A stretch of DNA of 35,341 nt from JAEYFP01 sp964566545 (lineage in GTDB: Bacteria > Bacillota > Clostridia > Lachnospirales > Lachnospiraceae): the NCBI GenBank assembly GCA_964566545.1, contig CAZMIX010000024.1, positions 1-35,341 of the forward strand. Reading direction: 5' to 3'. The translations under genes were made by a program, and so were the position numbers. Shown here piece after piece: positions 23,145-32,097 of the stretch; position 1 is the first letter of the stretch; each line of letters opens with the position of its first letter. The notes beneath the pieces are model-generated. The model was not told the DNA's origin. It did not search any database and saw only the letters and a list, made by a program, of their open reading frames with translations.

Positions 23145-24739
23145 CCTGTCTTTTCCTCCTTAAATTCCGTCGGTGTCAAGCCGACATTCTTTTTGAAAAT
23201 ACGGCTGAAATAATTCGGATCGGAATAACCGACCTCCGCACAGATTTCCTTCATGGAAAGGCCGGAGCCGGTAAGAAGCTGCTTCGCCTTTTCGATGCGG
23301 ATTCCCGTTAAGTATTCAATGAAGTTTTCTCCTGTTTCCTCCTTGAACAACTTGCTGAAATAATAGGGGCTGATATCAACCTCTCTAGAAACGTCATCGA
23401 GAGAAATATCTTTATTATAGCTTCCCATAATATAAGTTTTCGCCTTTTCAATGGAAGAAACATATTGCTTCTCTTTATTTTGCGCGACATTTCTGCACGC
23501 GGTCTGTATTTTGAAAATAAACCAGGTTTTAATCTCATCAAGTGCCGACATCTGTAAAATCGAAGGCAGGTAATCCTGTCTGGAAAGGAAATGGTAGGTC
23601 ATACCGCCCTCCTCATAGGCCAGATGCTCTGCCCACAGCACAAATTCCAACGCCTTCAGCTTAATATCCGTAATATGATCCACATATTTTTCCACCATCC
23701 AGTCAAAGAAATGATTCGCGGCAACAACCGCGCCATTCTCACTTCCTTTTGCTGTCATTTCAAACAGCTCTTTTTCCGTTTCGATCGGATAGTCCTGTTC
23801 ATAGCTGACCGTAATCGGAAGATCCTTTACATGGGAAACAGTACCGTCCGTATTGCGCAGGGAGCGCTGTGCCTCCTTATAGGATTCCATGCATTCATAC
23901 AGCTTGTGCGTGGAGCCGATTCCGGCACGGAATTTCACGTCGATATGACTGTTCAGCTTTTTGATCATGCGGCGCGCTTTTTCGATGATCTCGATTCGCT
24001 CGTTATAATCAAGCTGCGCTTTTTCCTGCGGCACAAAAATAATAACCCGGTTTGCCATCAGGGAACCGGTGACGCAAACAAAAAACTCCTTTACGATTTC
24101 CCGCAGCTCCTTGTAATACGACTGCGTCCGCACACTCGCGCCCACGACATTTGTCAGATGGTTTCCCTCCTGATTTTCCCCGCATTCGAGCACAATCATA
24201 AAACCATAGTCCTGCGCGATGCCGAGCAGGCTCTTAAAATTATCAATTTCATCCTCATAATGATCCTGAAATAAAATCGTATAAATCATATTATTTTCAA
24301 TCAGAGGTACGACCGTTTCGAGCTTTTCCTTAATAATTAGGTCATTGCTGCGTTTCTCCCGCTCTCTGTCAATGATGCTCATCGCGTGCCTGAGCACCTC
24401 GACAATGCGTCCCTGCTCGACCGGTTTGTTCAGATATTCCAGCACACCGAGATTAATCGCTTCCTTCGCATAGTCAAACTTATCATACGCCGACAGCACG
24501 ATAAAAATCGTCGATGCATTCGCTTTCCGGATTTCCTTCATCGCATCGATACCGTTAATCCCCGGCATCTGAATATCCATAATTGCAATGTCAGGACGGT
24601 AGCTCTCTGCCAGCTCTATGACATTTCTACCCGTCTTCGCATATTCAACCTGGCAAACATCTTCAAAATGTTTTTCAATAATGAATTTCAGCGAATCGAT
24701 TACAATTCCCTCATCGTCCGCAAGCATAACTTTATACAT
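23141..24739 (-). CDS. response regulator with AraC DNA-binding domain (YesN type)
   Basis: A 532-residue transcription factor. The receiver domain (1-120) has the acidic pair D8-D9, phospho-acceptor D55 in IAIMDIQMPG, and conserved NKPVEQGRI after the switch Ser. A long middle region (about 130-420) with no motif I can name joins it to the AraC/XylS domain at about 428-530, which contains ISLDDVSREVDISPYYFSKL and SMKEICAEVGYSDPNYFSRI, the two HTH motifs. YesN-type regulators usually activate neighbouring sugar-uptake genes; here chvE-mmsA-mmsB is the expected target. It follows the kinase gene after 8 bases and overlaps the lipoprotein gene by ATGA. Confidence 0.93.
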   Translation of the reverse strand: MYKVMLADDEGIVIDSLKFIIEKHFEDVCQVEYAKTGRNVIELAESYRPDIAIMDIQMPGINGIDAMKEIRKANASTIFIVLSAYDKFDYAKEAINLGVLEYLNKPVEQGRIVEVLRHAMSIIDREREKRSNDLIIKEKLETVVPLIENNMIYTILFQDHYEDEIDNFKSLLGIAQDYGFMIVLECGENQEGNHLTNVVGASVRTQSYYKELREIVKEFFVCVTGSLMANRVIIFVPQEKAQLDYNERIEIIEKARRMIKKLNSHIDVKFRAGIGSTHKLYECMESYKEAQRSLRNTDGTVSHVKDLPITVSYEQDYPIETEKELFEMTAKGSENGAVVAANHFFDWMVEKYVDHITDIKLKALEFVLWAEHLAYEEGGMTYHFLSRQDYLPSILQMSALDEIKTWFIFKIQTACRNVAQNKEKQYVSSIEKAKTYIMGSYNKDISLDDVSREVDISPYYFSKLFKEETGENFIEYLTGIRIEKAKQLLTGSGLSMKEICAEVGYSDPNYFSRIFKKNVGLTPTEFKEEKTG

Positions 24740-24747
24740 AGCTGCTC

Positions 24748-26226
24748 CTATTCTACCGGAATACTGACAATTACTTCCGTCCCTTTATTTTCCCCGTCGC
24801 TCTTGATCGTAAAAATATCTTCTTTTCCGTAAAACAGCTTCAAACGCGAAATCACATTTGCAAGGCCGATACCGTTGGAATCTTTCGACAAGTCGGACGG
24901 TTCAATTTCCTGCGCAAGTATCTTTTCCTGCCGTTCTTTGGAAATTCCGACTCCATTGTCCTTCACGCTGATGCACGCCCGGTCGCCCTCCCGATAAAGG
25001 GATAGGAAAATCAATCCCTCCCATTCGATGTTGCGAATCCCATAATTGACGCTATTCTCAACAATCGGTTGTAAGATCATGCTCGGAATGCGGATATTCA
25101 GCAAAAACTCGTCAATCCGCTTTTCAAAATGAATCTCGCCCGAAAACCGGACATTTAAAATATAGAGGTAGCTGTCAACCAGCTCAATTTCCTCCGCAAT
25201 CGTCACATTTTCATTGTTTTTCTTTACATTATAACGGAAAAAATCCGCCATATTCTGCACGTATTTATTTGTCTTATCGGCTCCCTCCATCATCGCAAGC
25301 TGTGCACCGGCATTCAGCGTATTAAACAAAAAGTGCGGATTGATCTGCGCTTGCAAATATTTGAGCTGCGCGTCCTTTAGGTGAGCTGACATCATCAGCT
25401 CCTTTTCCTTCATCGCGCTCTCCATTTCCATCCGTTCCCGAATCTGGTCAATGTATTCCCGGATGCTCAGCAGCATTTGATTAAACGCCTTTGTCACGAC
25501 GCCTACCTCATCACCCGATTTTACCTCGAGAAGCTCCACGTCCAGACTCCCCTCCGAAACCTCGTCCGCCCTCTTGGAAAGCATCTTGAGCGGATTCGTA
25601 ATCGAACGCGTCACCAAAATAATAATCAGTGTATTGCAGAACGCCACGACGACAAGAATGGACATACATAAAACTTCCGAATATTTTAACGAAGAAAGCA
25701 GCGTCTCATAGTTGCTCGAGTTGCTTTTGAACTGTTCGTTGTTCAGGCTGTAAATATATGTGTTAATATAGGAAAAAAGCTGTATCGCCTCCTCATGTCC
25801 GCTAATATATTTCTCGACATTGCGGCCTCGTTTTGCCTGCACCGTTTCATTTGTGATTTCAAGATACGTTTCAGACATGTTACGGATGCTCTTTTCCATC
25901 AGCTTTGTATCATTATTTGTCGTGATGATGTTTAACTCCGTAAGCTGTTTCGAATAGGTCTGTTCGCTTTTATAATAAAGCTCCAGTGCGTCGGTGCTTT
26001 TTGTCTTCAAATAGTCCGTCATACTATTCTGCACACTGTTGAGTGTTTCTGTCATATCGTTCAGACTGACGTTACTCGCATAAATCTCATCAATTCGGCC
26101 GATCATCTGATTCAAATTGACATACACATACAGGTTCACGACGAAAATAAAGATCGACGTCAACACAAACACAAAAATCAGCTTTGTCTGGATCGTGAGA
26201 TTTCGGAATTTTCTACTCTTTTTCAT
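24748..26226 (-). CDS. sensor histidine kinase, LytS/YesM family
   Basis: A 492-residue membrane kinase. Helix 1 is at about 15-37, an extracytoplasmic, mainly alpha-helical domain at 38-183, helix 2 at 184-206, then HAMP at 207-260. The His_kinase domain has LQAQINPHFLFNTLN with phospho-acceptor H298, and the ATPase domain has ILQPIVENSVNYG and VKDNGVGI followed by NGIGLANVISRLKLFYG. This is the YesM/LytS layout. CGGGAACGAAG lies before the ATG at 26226, and the gene overlaps the end of the upstream sensor-protein gene by 14 bases. The extracytoplasmic domain has no sugar-binding fold, so ligand information probably comes from the co-encoded binding protein. Confidence 0.92.
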   Translation of the reverse strand: MKKSRKFRNLTIQTKLIFVFVLTSIFIFVVNLYVYVNLNQMIGRIDEIYASNVSLNDMTETLNSVQNSMTDYLKTKSTDALELYYKSEQTYSKQLTELNIITTNNDTKLMEKSIRNMSETYLEITNETVQAKRGRNVEKYISGHEEAIQLFSYINTYIYSLNNEQFKSNSSNYETLLSSLKYSEVLCMSILVVVAFCNTLIIILVTRSITNPLKMLSKRADEVSEGSLDVELLEVKSGDEVGVVTKAFNQMLLSIREYIDQIRERMEMESAMKEKELMMSAHLKDAQLKYLQAQINPHFLFNTLNAGAQLAMMEGADKTNKYVQNMADFFRYNVKKNNENVTIAEEIELVDSYLYILNVRFSGEIHFEKRIDEFLLNIRIPSMILQPIVENSVNYGIRNIEWEGLIFLSLYREGDRACISVKDNGVGISKERQEKILAQEIEPSDLSKDSNGIGLANVISRLKLFYGKEDIFTIKSDGENKGTEVIVSIPVE

Positions 26227-27340
26227 CTTCGTTCCCGCTCCTCAGATAGTCCTTCACATTTTCGGCATTGATCAGTGTAAAATCCACGGAAAAATAATCG
26301 CTGACATGACCCGTATCAAGGTACTCATTTAAGGCCTTGACGCTATCGCTGCCTATCTGCGTCGTATTGACCGTAATCGTCGCATAGATGGCGTTCCTCT
26401 CTACGGCACGCAAAATCGTATCCGAATCATAATAGCCGATAATCATAATTTGGCCTACCTTATTCTGATCCACAACCGACTGGTAAACACTCGTTGTATT
26501 CAACTCGTTCAGACAGACGATCACATCCGGATGGTATTCCCTGTTCTGGAAAATATCCCGGATGGACTCTTCCGAACCAAACGCGCCGTCATTACTGATT
26601 GCCGCCGTGTCAACCTCAACCTGCGACTCTCCGAAGCCCTTCTTTTCAAGCGCCTCCTGAATCGCACTATAAATAATGTTCTGTGAAGTGTCCGTCGAAT
26701 TTTTGTCCATGAGAATAAGTACCTGAACAGGCTCCTCTTCTACGGCAGCAGCTTCCTTTTCCTGCTCTTCCCCGGCTGCCCCCTCCTTTTCACGTTCCAG
26801 AATGTCCTCCACGGCGTTGATAATCAGCTTGCCGTACTCATTTCCAAGGTTGTAGTTGCTGATCCCTACATAGCTTTTACGTGTCGTTCCCAAACAGTCA
26901 TGCAGAATTGTCACGACCGGAATCCCCTCCGCATCGGCTTTGTTGATCAGCATTGTAGTTTCGTCGCTTTCATCCGCCTCAAGAATGATCCCGTCCACAT
27001 GGGAGTCAATCGCGATTCTAAGCAGGTCATTCTTAGAATACTCCATCGAAAGATTCCTGCCGAGGCGTTCTACATAGGCACCCGTCACATCGCCGGTCTC
27101 CTTCATCTCCTCATAGACAGAATCCCAGAACGTATCGTCAATATCCTTTGTGATCAGCACATACTGCCGTTCATATTCATTATATTGCTCCTCATCCGGA
27201 AGACTGTTTCGGGTGATTTGCTGCCTGAAATAAATCAAACCAAGCAAGGTCGCCATCAACAGTATGATTGTCATTGTAACAAGAACAATCGTCAATATTT
27301 TTTCTTTTTTTGAGAATCGGTTACCCAGTTTTTTTTTCAT
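26213..27340 (-). CDS. membrane-anchored sugar-binding-like sensor protein
   Basis: A 375-residue protein with a basic N-terminus and one hydrophobic anchor (about 14-37) lacking a lipobox, followed by a periplasmic-binding type I fold (from YVLITKDIDDTFWDSV at about 60). Lobe 1 includes ADESDETTMLINKADAEGIPVVTI; lobe 2 includes VLILMDKNSTDTSQNII and CLNELNTTSVYQSVV. A Glu/Ala-rich low-complexity insert (about residues 182-203) lies between the lobes. As the first gene before a LytS kinase it fits the XylFII role known from Clostridium beijerinckii, where an anchored sugar-binding protein signals through LytS. The ligand pocket looks diverged from the other two receptors. AAAAGGTTTTGATGAG precedes the start. 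Confidence 0.83.
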   Translation of the reverse strand: MKKKLGNRFSKKEKILTIVLVTMTIILLMATLLGLIYFRQQITRNSLPDEEQYNEYERQYVLITKDIDDTFWDSVYEEMKETGDVTGAYVERLGRNLSMEYSKNDLLRIAIDSHVDGIILEADESDETTMLINKADAEGIPVVTILHDCLGTTRKSYVGISNYNLGNEYGKLIINAVEDILEREKEGAAGEEQEKEAAAVEEEPVQVLILMDKNSTDTSQNIIYSAIQEALEKKGFGESQVEVDTAAISNDGAFGSEESIRDIFQNREYHPDVIVCLNELNTTSVYQSVVDQNKVGQIMIIGYYDSDTILRAVERNAIYATITVNTTQIGSDSVKALNEYLDTGHVSDYFSVDFTLINAENVKDYLRSGNEDEKE

Positions 27341-27372
27341 CTCATCAAAACCTTTTCTTTATCATTATAAAA

Positions 27373-27397
27373 GACTTGAACAGCAACTGTTCAAGTC
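27373..27397 (-). terminator. rho-independent terminator after ftsH
   Basis: GACTTGAACAG and CTGTTCAAGTC form a perfect 11-bp stem with a 3-base loop; on the minus strand TTTTATAATG follows. It sits 44 bases past the ftsH stop. A TATAAT (27364-27369) in the tail could double as the -10 of the downstream sensor operon, but no -35 with good spacing is visible. Confidence 0.75.
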
Positions 27398-27441
27398 CTT
27401 TTATTATAACGCAATTTCTATGAATAATAAAGAAAAACTAT

Positions 27442-29337
27442 TTATACGGTCTCTTCCTCTGTACTTGGCTCCGGGATACCCTTCGCCTTACGGAAGATCT
27501 TCATGAATTCCTTACCCGTGATACTCTCGCGCTCCAACAGGTACTCTGCGAGCTCGTCCATCAGTACACGATTTTCCGTCAGCAGCAGCTTTGCCTCGTC
27601 ATAAGCTTCGGAAAGCACCTTCATGACTTCTTCGTCCACCTGTGCTGCCGTCATATCACTGCACTCCATGACGGTTCTGCCGCTCAGATATTTATCCTCG
27701 ATCGATTCCAGCTTCACAAGGCCGAAGCGCTTGGACATACCATACTGCGTAATCATAGAACGGGCAATTCCCGTGGCCTGCTCAATATCGTTGGAAGCTC
27801 CCGTTGTCACGGAGTCAAATACAAGCTCCTCCGAAGCGCGTCCCGCCAGAGCGGTAACGATGCGCTCCTCCAATTCCTTCTGGGATCGCAGATGCTTTTC
27901 CTCATCTGGTACATACCATGCATAACCGAGAGCGCCCATCGTACGCGGGACAATCGTGATTTTCTGGATCGGATCCGTATTTTTCTGCAAGGCGCTCGCA
28001 AGCGCATGCCCGATTTCGTGATAGGAGACGATTTTCCTCTCTTCCTGACTCATGATGCGGTCTTTCTTTTCCTTACCCATCATGACAACCTCGATCGATT
28101 CCAGCAGATCCTTCTGGTTGACGGATTCCCTGCCGTTCTTAACAGCATTGATTGCCGCCTCGTTCACCATATTGGCAAGGTCGGAACCGACCGCTCCGGC
28201 TGTTGCCAGAGCAATTTCATCCATATCAACCGTATCATCCAAAAGCACATCCTTGGAGTGAACGCGCAACGTATCCTTTCTTCCTTTTAAATCCGGCTTA
28301 TCAACAATAATCCTCCTGTCGAAGCGTCCGGGACGGAGCAGCGCCTTGTCGAGAATTTCAGGCCTGTTCGTCGCCGCTAAAATCAGCAGTCCCTTGGAGG
28401 TGTCAAAGCCGTCCATTTCGGATAAAAGCTGGTTCAGCGTCTGCTCGCGCTCGTCATTTCCACCGCCAAATCTGGAATCGCGGCTCTTGCCGATCGCGTC
28501 AATCTCATCAATAAAAATAATACACGGCGCGCTTTTCTGCGCCTCCTTGAACAGATCACGCACACGGGAGGCACCAACACCCACGTACATTTCCACGAAG
28601 TCGGAACCTGCAAGGGAAAAAAACGGCACATGAGCCTCTCCTGCCACCGCCTTGGCAAGCAGCGTCTTTCCTGTTCCCGGAGGCCCTACAAGCAGAGCTC
28701 CCTTCGGCAGCTTCGCGCCGATCTTTACATACTTGCCCGGATTGTGGAGGAAGTCTACAACCTCCTGCAGCGACTCCTTCGCCTCGTTCTGCCCTGCAAC
28801 ATCCTTAAACGTGATGCCCGTCTCCTTCTGTACATAGACCTTCGCGTTGCTTTTTCCCACACCCATCATACCGCCGCCTTTTGACATCCGGCGCATGACA
28901 AAGCTCAAAACAACCCAAACAAGCACGATCGGAATGACATAGGAAACAAGAATGGAAACAATCATTGCCGAGGAATTCGTCTCTTCCTGTTCGAATTTCA
29001 CGCCTGCCTTAAGCAGCCTGTCCGGCAGCTCCAGATCATCGACCCGAACTGTGTAATATGTGACTGCTATATAAGAATTGCCTGTCTCTTTTGGTATAAT
29101 CGTAATCTGATCCGAGCCGATTTTCACGCGTTCGATCTCTCCGGCATCCACCTTTTCGATAAATTCGTCATAGGTGATCTTCTGCGTGGAAGCGCTCGAC
29201 AAAAAGCTCCTCATATAGGAAAGCAGAAGCAGCATGACCACAGATGCAACCAAAAGAATAAACAGCGTCTGTTTATTCTGGGGCGGCTGATTTCCTTTAT
29301 TATTCTGATTTTTATCAGAATTGTTATTATTTTCCAT
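27442..29337 (-). CDS. ftsH: ATP-dependent zinc metalloprotease FtsH
   Basis: Membrane-anchored AAA+ protease that degrades damaged membrane proteins and short-lived regulators. The 631-residue protein begins with an Asn/Gln/Lys-rich cytoplasmic tail (1-22), helix 1 (24-41), an extracytoplasmic domain, and helix 2 (125-148). The AAA module has Walker A GPPGTGKT (218-225), Walker B IIFIDEIDA (273-281), the pore loop FVEMYVGVGASRVRDLF, and the second region of homology near NRPEILDKALLRPGRFDR. The protease domain has the zinc motif HEIGH (440-444) and the third zinc ligand region later. GGAGAACACT precedes the ATG. It is flanked by its own promoter and terminator, so it is transcribed alone. 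Confidence 0.97.
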   Translation of the reverse strand: MENNNNSDKNQNNKGNQPPQNKQTLFILLVASVVMLLLLSYMRSFLSSASTQKITYDEFIEKVDAGEIERVKIGSDQITIIPKETGNSYIAVTYYTVRVDDLELPDRLLKAGVKFEQEETNSSAMIVSILVSYVIPIVLVWVVLSFVMRRMSKGGGMMGVGKSNAKVYVQKETGITFKDVAGQNEAKESLQEVVDFLHNPGKYVKIGAKLPKGALLVGPPGTGKTLLAKAVAGEAHVPFFSLAGSDFVEMYVGVGASRVRDLFKEAQKSAPCIIFIDEIDAIGKSRDSRFGGGNDEREQTLNQLLSEMDGFDTSKGLLILAATNRPEILDKALLRPGRFDRRIIVDKPDLKGRKDTLRVHSKDVLLDDTVDMDEIALATAGAVGSDLANMVNEAAINAVKNGRESVNQKDLLESIEVVMMGKEKKDRIMSQEERKIVSYHEIGHALASALQKNTDPIQKITIVPRTMGALGYAWYVPDEEKHLRSQKELEERIVTALAGRASEELVFDSVTTGASNDIEQATGIARSMITQYGMSKRFGLVKLESIEDKYLSGRTVMECSDMTAAQVDEEVMKVLSEAYDEAKLLLTENRVLMDELAEYLLERESITGKEFMKIFRKAKGIPEPSTEEETV

Positions 29338-29370
29338 AGTGTTCTCCGTTTTCTATTATTTGCTTCCTTA

Positions 29371-29399
29371 ATTATAGAGATTGTTTTTGCATAAATCAA
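29371..29399 (-). promoter_or_regulatory. sigma-A promoter of ftsH
   Basis: On the minus strand TTGATT (29394-29399), a 17-base spacer and a perfect TATAAT (29371-29376), about 33 bases before the ftsH start. No CIRCE or CtsR-like repeat is seen near it. Confidence 0.7.
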
Positions 29400-29466
29400 T
29401 ATACTCTTTATGAAAAAAACTGCCCATTTCTAAACCCCTTCTAAACTTTTTCTATCCAATTCATGT

Positions 29467-30513
29467 CTAATGAAATGCCGACTCGTAATCATACGAGACC
29501 GCAAAGCCGTACATATCTAACAGCGTATCGTAATAGGTTTCGCCCGTCAACTCCTTTTTACCGTCGCGCATACATTCGTACATATAGTAGTTAATCGGCT
29601 GGTCGAAATGAGAGTAATCCCGGTAGTTGTCCAGATTGGTGATGATGTCGGTGTCATCCTGAAAATAAAAAATACGGACGTTATGATAGGACAGCAGCTT
29701 TTCAAACACGCGTGACAGAGCGCAGATTTCTGCAGTCGTATTGCCGCGCCGTACACTGTCATCCCAAAACAGAATACTGTATGGCGCGGAATAACAATAA
29801 AACGTCACATCCGGCCTGCTTTCGATATAAGGCGTGATACTCTCTAAAAAGGCATCGCTGTATACAAAATACGTGTCATAAGCTTTTTCCGGCTCGGTCT
29901 TTAGCAGGCGCTGCGTAAAGTAGGTGCCACGCGCGGTATACTTGGAAAAATCATAATCATCCGCCCAGACATAGGCAGAATCCGCACTGAAACCCTCCCG
30001 TACATTGTTAATTAGAAATTTTGGCAAGTATTCCAGCAGCACCGATTTGTTCCATAGATAATAGGTATCATCCAAATAAGAACGGTTGGAAAGATAAGAA
30101 GGAATTGTAACCGGATAATCCTGCGGCGAATTTGTCAGTAAATACGTATCAAGGCTGAATACAATATTTTTTGTATCCTGTTTTTGTAGCGTTTCCTCAA
30201 ATAGCGGCGCATAATCGGAAAAATGCGCACCCTGCAAGGAAAGCTTGACACAACGCTCCCCGAAAACGTCGTCCTCAAACCAGCCCGCTTCAAAGTTTTC
30301 GCTCATAGAGGAACCGATCAGCGCCGTATCATAATCCATGTTGCGCGCGACGCCAATCAATGCCGAGCGTTCGTCTGTCTCGACTGCGGCAAGCTTTCCA
30401 ATCGGCGCATGATAATGGATAAACGGATCCACGATTAGGACAAGAACCGCAAGAAGAATAAGAATACCCAGTGTGTATACAATTGTCTTGATCATAAAAG
30501 TTTTGTTATTCAT
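29467..30513 (-). CDS. SGNH/DltD-like surface polymer acylation partner
   Basis: A 348-residue protein anchored by one N-terminal helix (about 10-30) with the rest outside the cell. LIGSSMSENF near residue 66-75 resembles the GDS-type block with nucleophile Ser, and DYSHF near residue 300 gives a plausible Asp-x-x-His pair. Such SGNH-like proteins (AlgX/DltD/PatB-type) complete the transfer of acyl groups onto polysaccharides or teichoic acids, working with an MBOAT protein. The MBOAT gene lies directly upstream on the same strand. The start is likely the ATG at 30513 with AAGGAATGTG upstream; a GTG codon sits just before it. The polymer is unknown. Confidence 0.65.
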   Translation of the reverse strand: MNNKTFMIKTIVYTLGILILLAVLVLIVDPFIHYHAPIGKLAAVETDERSALIGVARNMDYDTALIGSSMSENFEAGWFEDDVFGERCVKLSLQGAHFSDYAPLFEETLQKQDTKNIVFSLDTYLLTNSPQDYPVTIPSYLSNRSYLDDTYYLWNKSVLLEYLPKFLINNVREGFSADSAYVWADDYDFSKYTARGTYFTQRLLKTEPEKAYDTYFVYSDAFLESITPYIESRPDVTFYCYSAPYSILFWDDSVRRGNTTAEICALSRVFEKLLSYHNVRIFYFQDDTDIITNLDNYRDYSHFDQPINYYMYECMRDGKKELTGETYYDTLLDMYGFAVSYDYESAFH

Positions 30514-30528
30514 CACATTCCTTAATCC

Positions 30529-32001
30529 CTAAAAATTCACATAAATAAATGTAGAAACCTCCGAGAGCGACAGCACCGACCACACGAGCAGCAGCACGGT
30601 AACAGCTAAAATTCCCTTAGACGGACAGAATTGATCAATCCGTTCCTGCGTATTTTTCATAACCGTGCCGGCAAACACCGAAAAAGCAAGCACGGCAAGT
30701 ATAACGGCCAGACCGGAATAGTACGGCACACCGCCGGATGACTGCTGGATCAGCCATTGCAATAAATTTGCTTCTGCCGGCGTGGCAGCTGCGACCAGTT
30801 TAATGTCAACCGGCAGAAACTGAAAGGAAAAAAGCTGCCTAAAAAAGGCGTTTGCGGACTCAAGATCCGGAGCTCTGAAATAAATCCAGGCGAGATTTAC
30901 AAACAGAAACGTGCCAAGCCAGCGCAAAAAACCCGGGAGCTTTCCCGTCCATTTTGCGAGAAGCTTGCTCAGACAGATTCCGATTCCGTGGATCATGCCC
31001 CAAATCAAAAACGTATACGCAGCGCCATGCCAAAGACCGCTTAAAAAGAAAATTAAAAACATATTAACATAAGTGCGCAGCTTCCCTTTCCGATTTCCGC
31101 CGAGCGGAAAATAGACATAAGTACGAAAAAACCGCGTAAGCGTAATATGCCAACGTTTCCAAAACTCCGCGATGGATTTCGCCTTGTACGGAGAATCAAA
31201 GTTGACGGGCAAATCAAAATTCAACATGAGGCAAATGCCTGAGGCCATATCGCAGTAGCCGGAAAAGTCAAAATAAATCTGCATCGTATAGGCGAGCATA
31301 ACAAGAAGCGCGTTGACGCTTCCAAGAGACGGAATATTGGAAAAACCCCAGTCCGTATAGCCAGCGAGTGTATCGGCCAGCAGTACTTTTTTAGCAAGTC
31401 CGAATGAAAAGGAAACAAGTCCCTTGGAAAGATTCCCGTAATCCACCTTTTTTCGCAGCGAGTCGTTAAACTGGGGAATCAGCTCCGTCGACAGCACAAT
31501 CGGTCCGACTGTAATTTTCGGAAAAAAAGAAACAAAAAGCGCATAATCAAGAAAATGGTAACGGACAGCAAAATCCCGATAGCTGTCGATAAGATATGCG
31601 ATCTGCTGGAATGTGAAAAAACTGATGCCCAGAGGCAGAAGCAAGCTTGCAAACGCGAATGCCGTGCCGAATAATTTGTCGGAAATGACTTCAAAGAAAC
31701 CAAGATACTTGAAGTAAATTAATGAAGACAGATTCAACAGGATGCCGGCGATCAGCGCGCCCTTTCGGACAACAGGAGCGCATCTCTCCCGGAACAAAAA
31801 CAGGACGATCGCATAATTGAGCAGAATGCTCGCAACAAGCACGGGCAGCGCTTTTATATTCAGATAACTATAAAACCACAATGACATGCATAATAAAAAG
31901 ACCTTTGCGATGTCAAAGTAGTCCGTTTTGTTGATCATATGATAGCCGGCAACAGCAAGCGGCAAAAATACAAGCACAAATAAATAAGAATGAAAAACCA
32001 T
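30529..32001 (-). CDS. MBOAT-family O-acyltransferase (AlgI/PatA-like)
   Basis: A 490-residue polytopic membrane enzyme of the MBOAT family, which moves acyl groups (commonly acetyl) across the membrane onto extracellular polymers. About eleven hydrophobic segments are visible. Family marks are FFPKITVGPIV, QIYFDFSGYCDMASGI, FWKRWHITLTRFFRTYVYFPLGGNRKG, and SGLWHGAA with catalytic His at 325. The ATG at 32001 follows AAAGGGTACGCTT. The gene runs into the SGNH-like gene after 15 bases, so the two form one operon. No dlt-type carrier protein or D-alanine ligase genes are in the window, which argues for polysaccharide acetylation over teichoic acid D-alanylation. Confidence 0.9.
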   Translation of the reverse strand: MVFHSYLFVLVFLPLAVAGYHMINKTDYFDIAKVFLLCMSLWFYSYLNIKALPVLVASILLNYAIVLFLFRERCAPVVRKGALIAGILLNLSSLIYFKYLGFFEVISDKLFGTAFAFASLLLPLGISFFTFQQIAYLIDSYRDFAVRYHFLDYALFVSFFPKITVGPIVLSTELIPQFNDSLRKKVDYGNLSKGLVSFSFGLAKKVLLADTLAGYTDWGFSNIPSLGSVNALLVMLAYTMQIYFDFSGYCDMASGICLMLNFDLPVNFDSPYKAKSIAEFWKRWHITLTRFFRTYVYFPLGGNRKGKLRTYVNMFLIFFLSGLWHGAAYTFLIWGMIHGIGICLSKLLAKWTGKLPGFLRWLGTFLFVNLAWIYFRAPDLESANAFFRQLFSFQFLPVDIKLVAAATPAEANLLQWLIQQSSGGVPYYSGLAVILAVLAFSVFAGTVMKNTQERIDQFCPSKGILAVTVLLLVWSVLSLSEVSTFIYVNF

Positions 32002-32097
32002 AAGCGTACCCTTTTTCTGGCTCTTAACGTAGCTTCAATAAACCCTTTAAACAGCGGGTGCAGACTGTAACGAAAACATATTTAAATGCCGCGCTGC

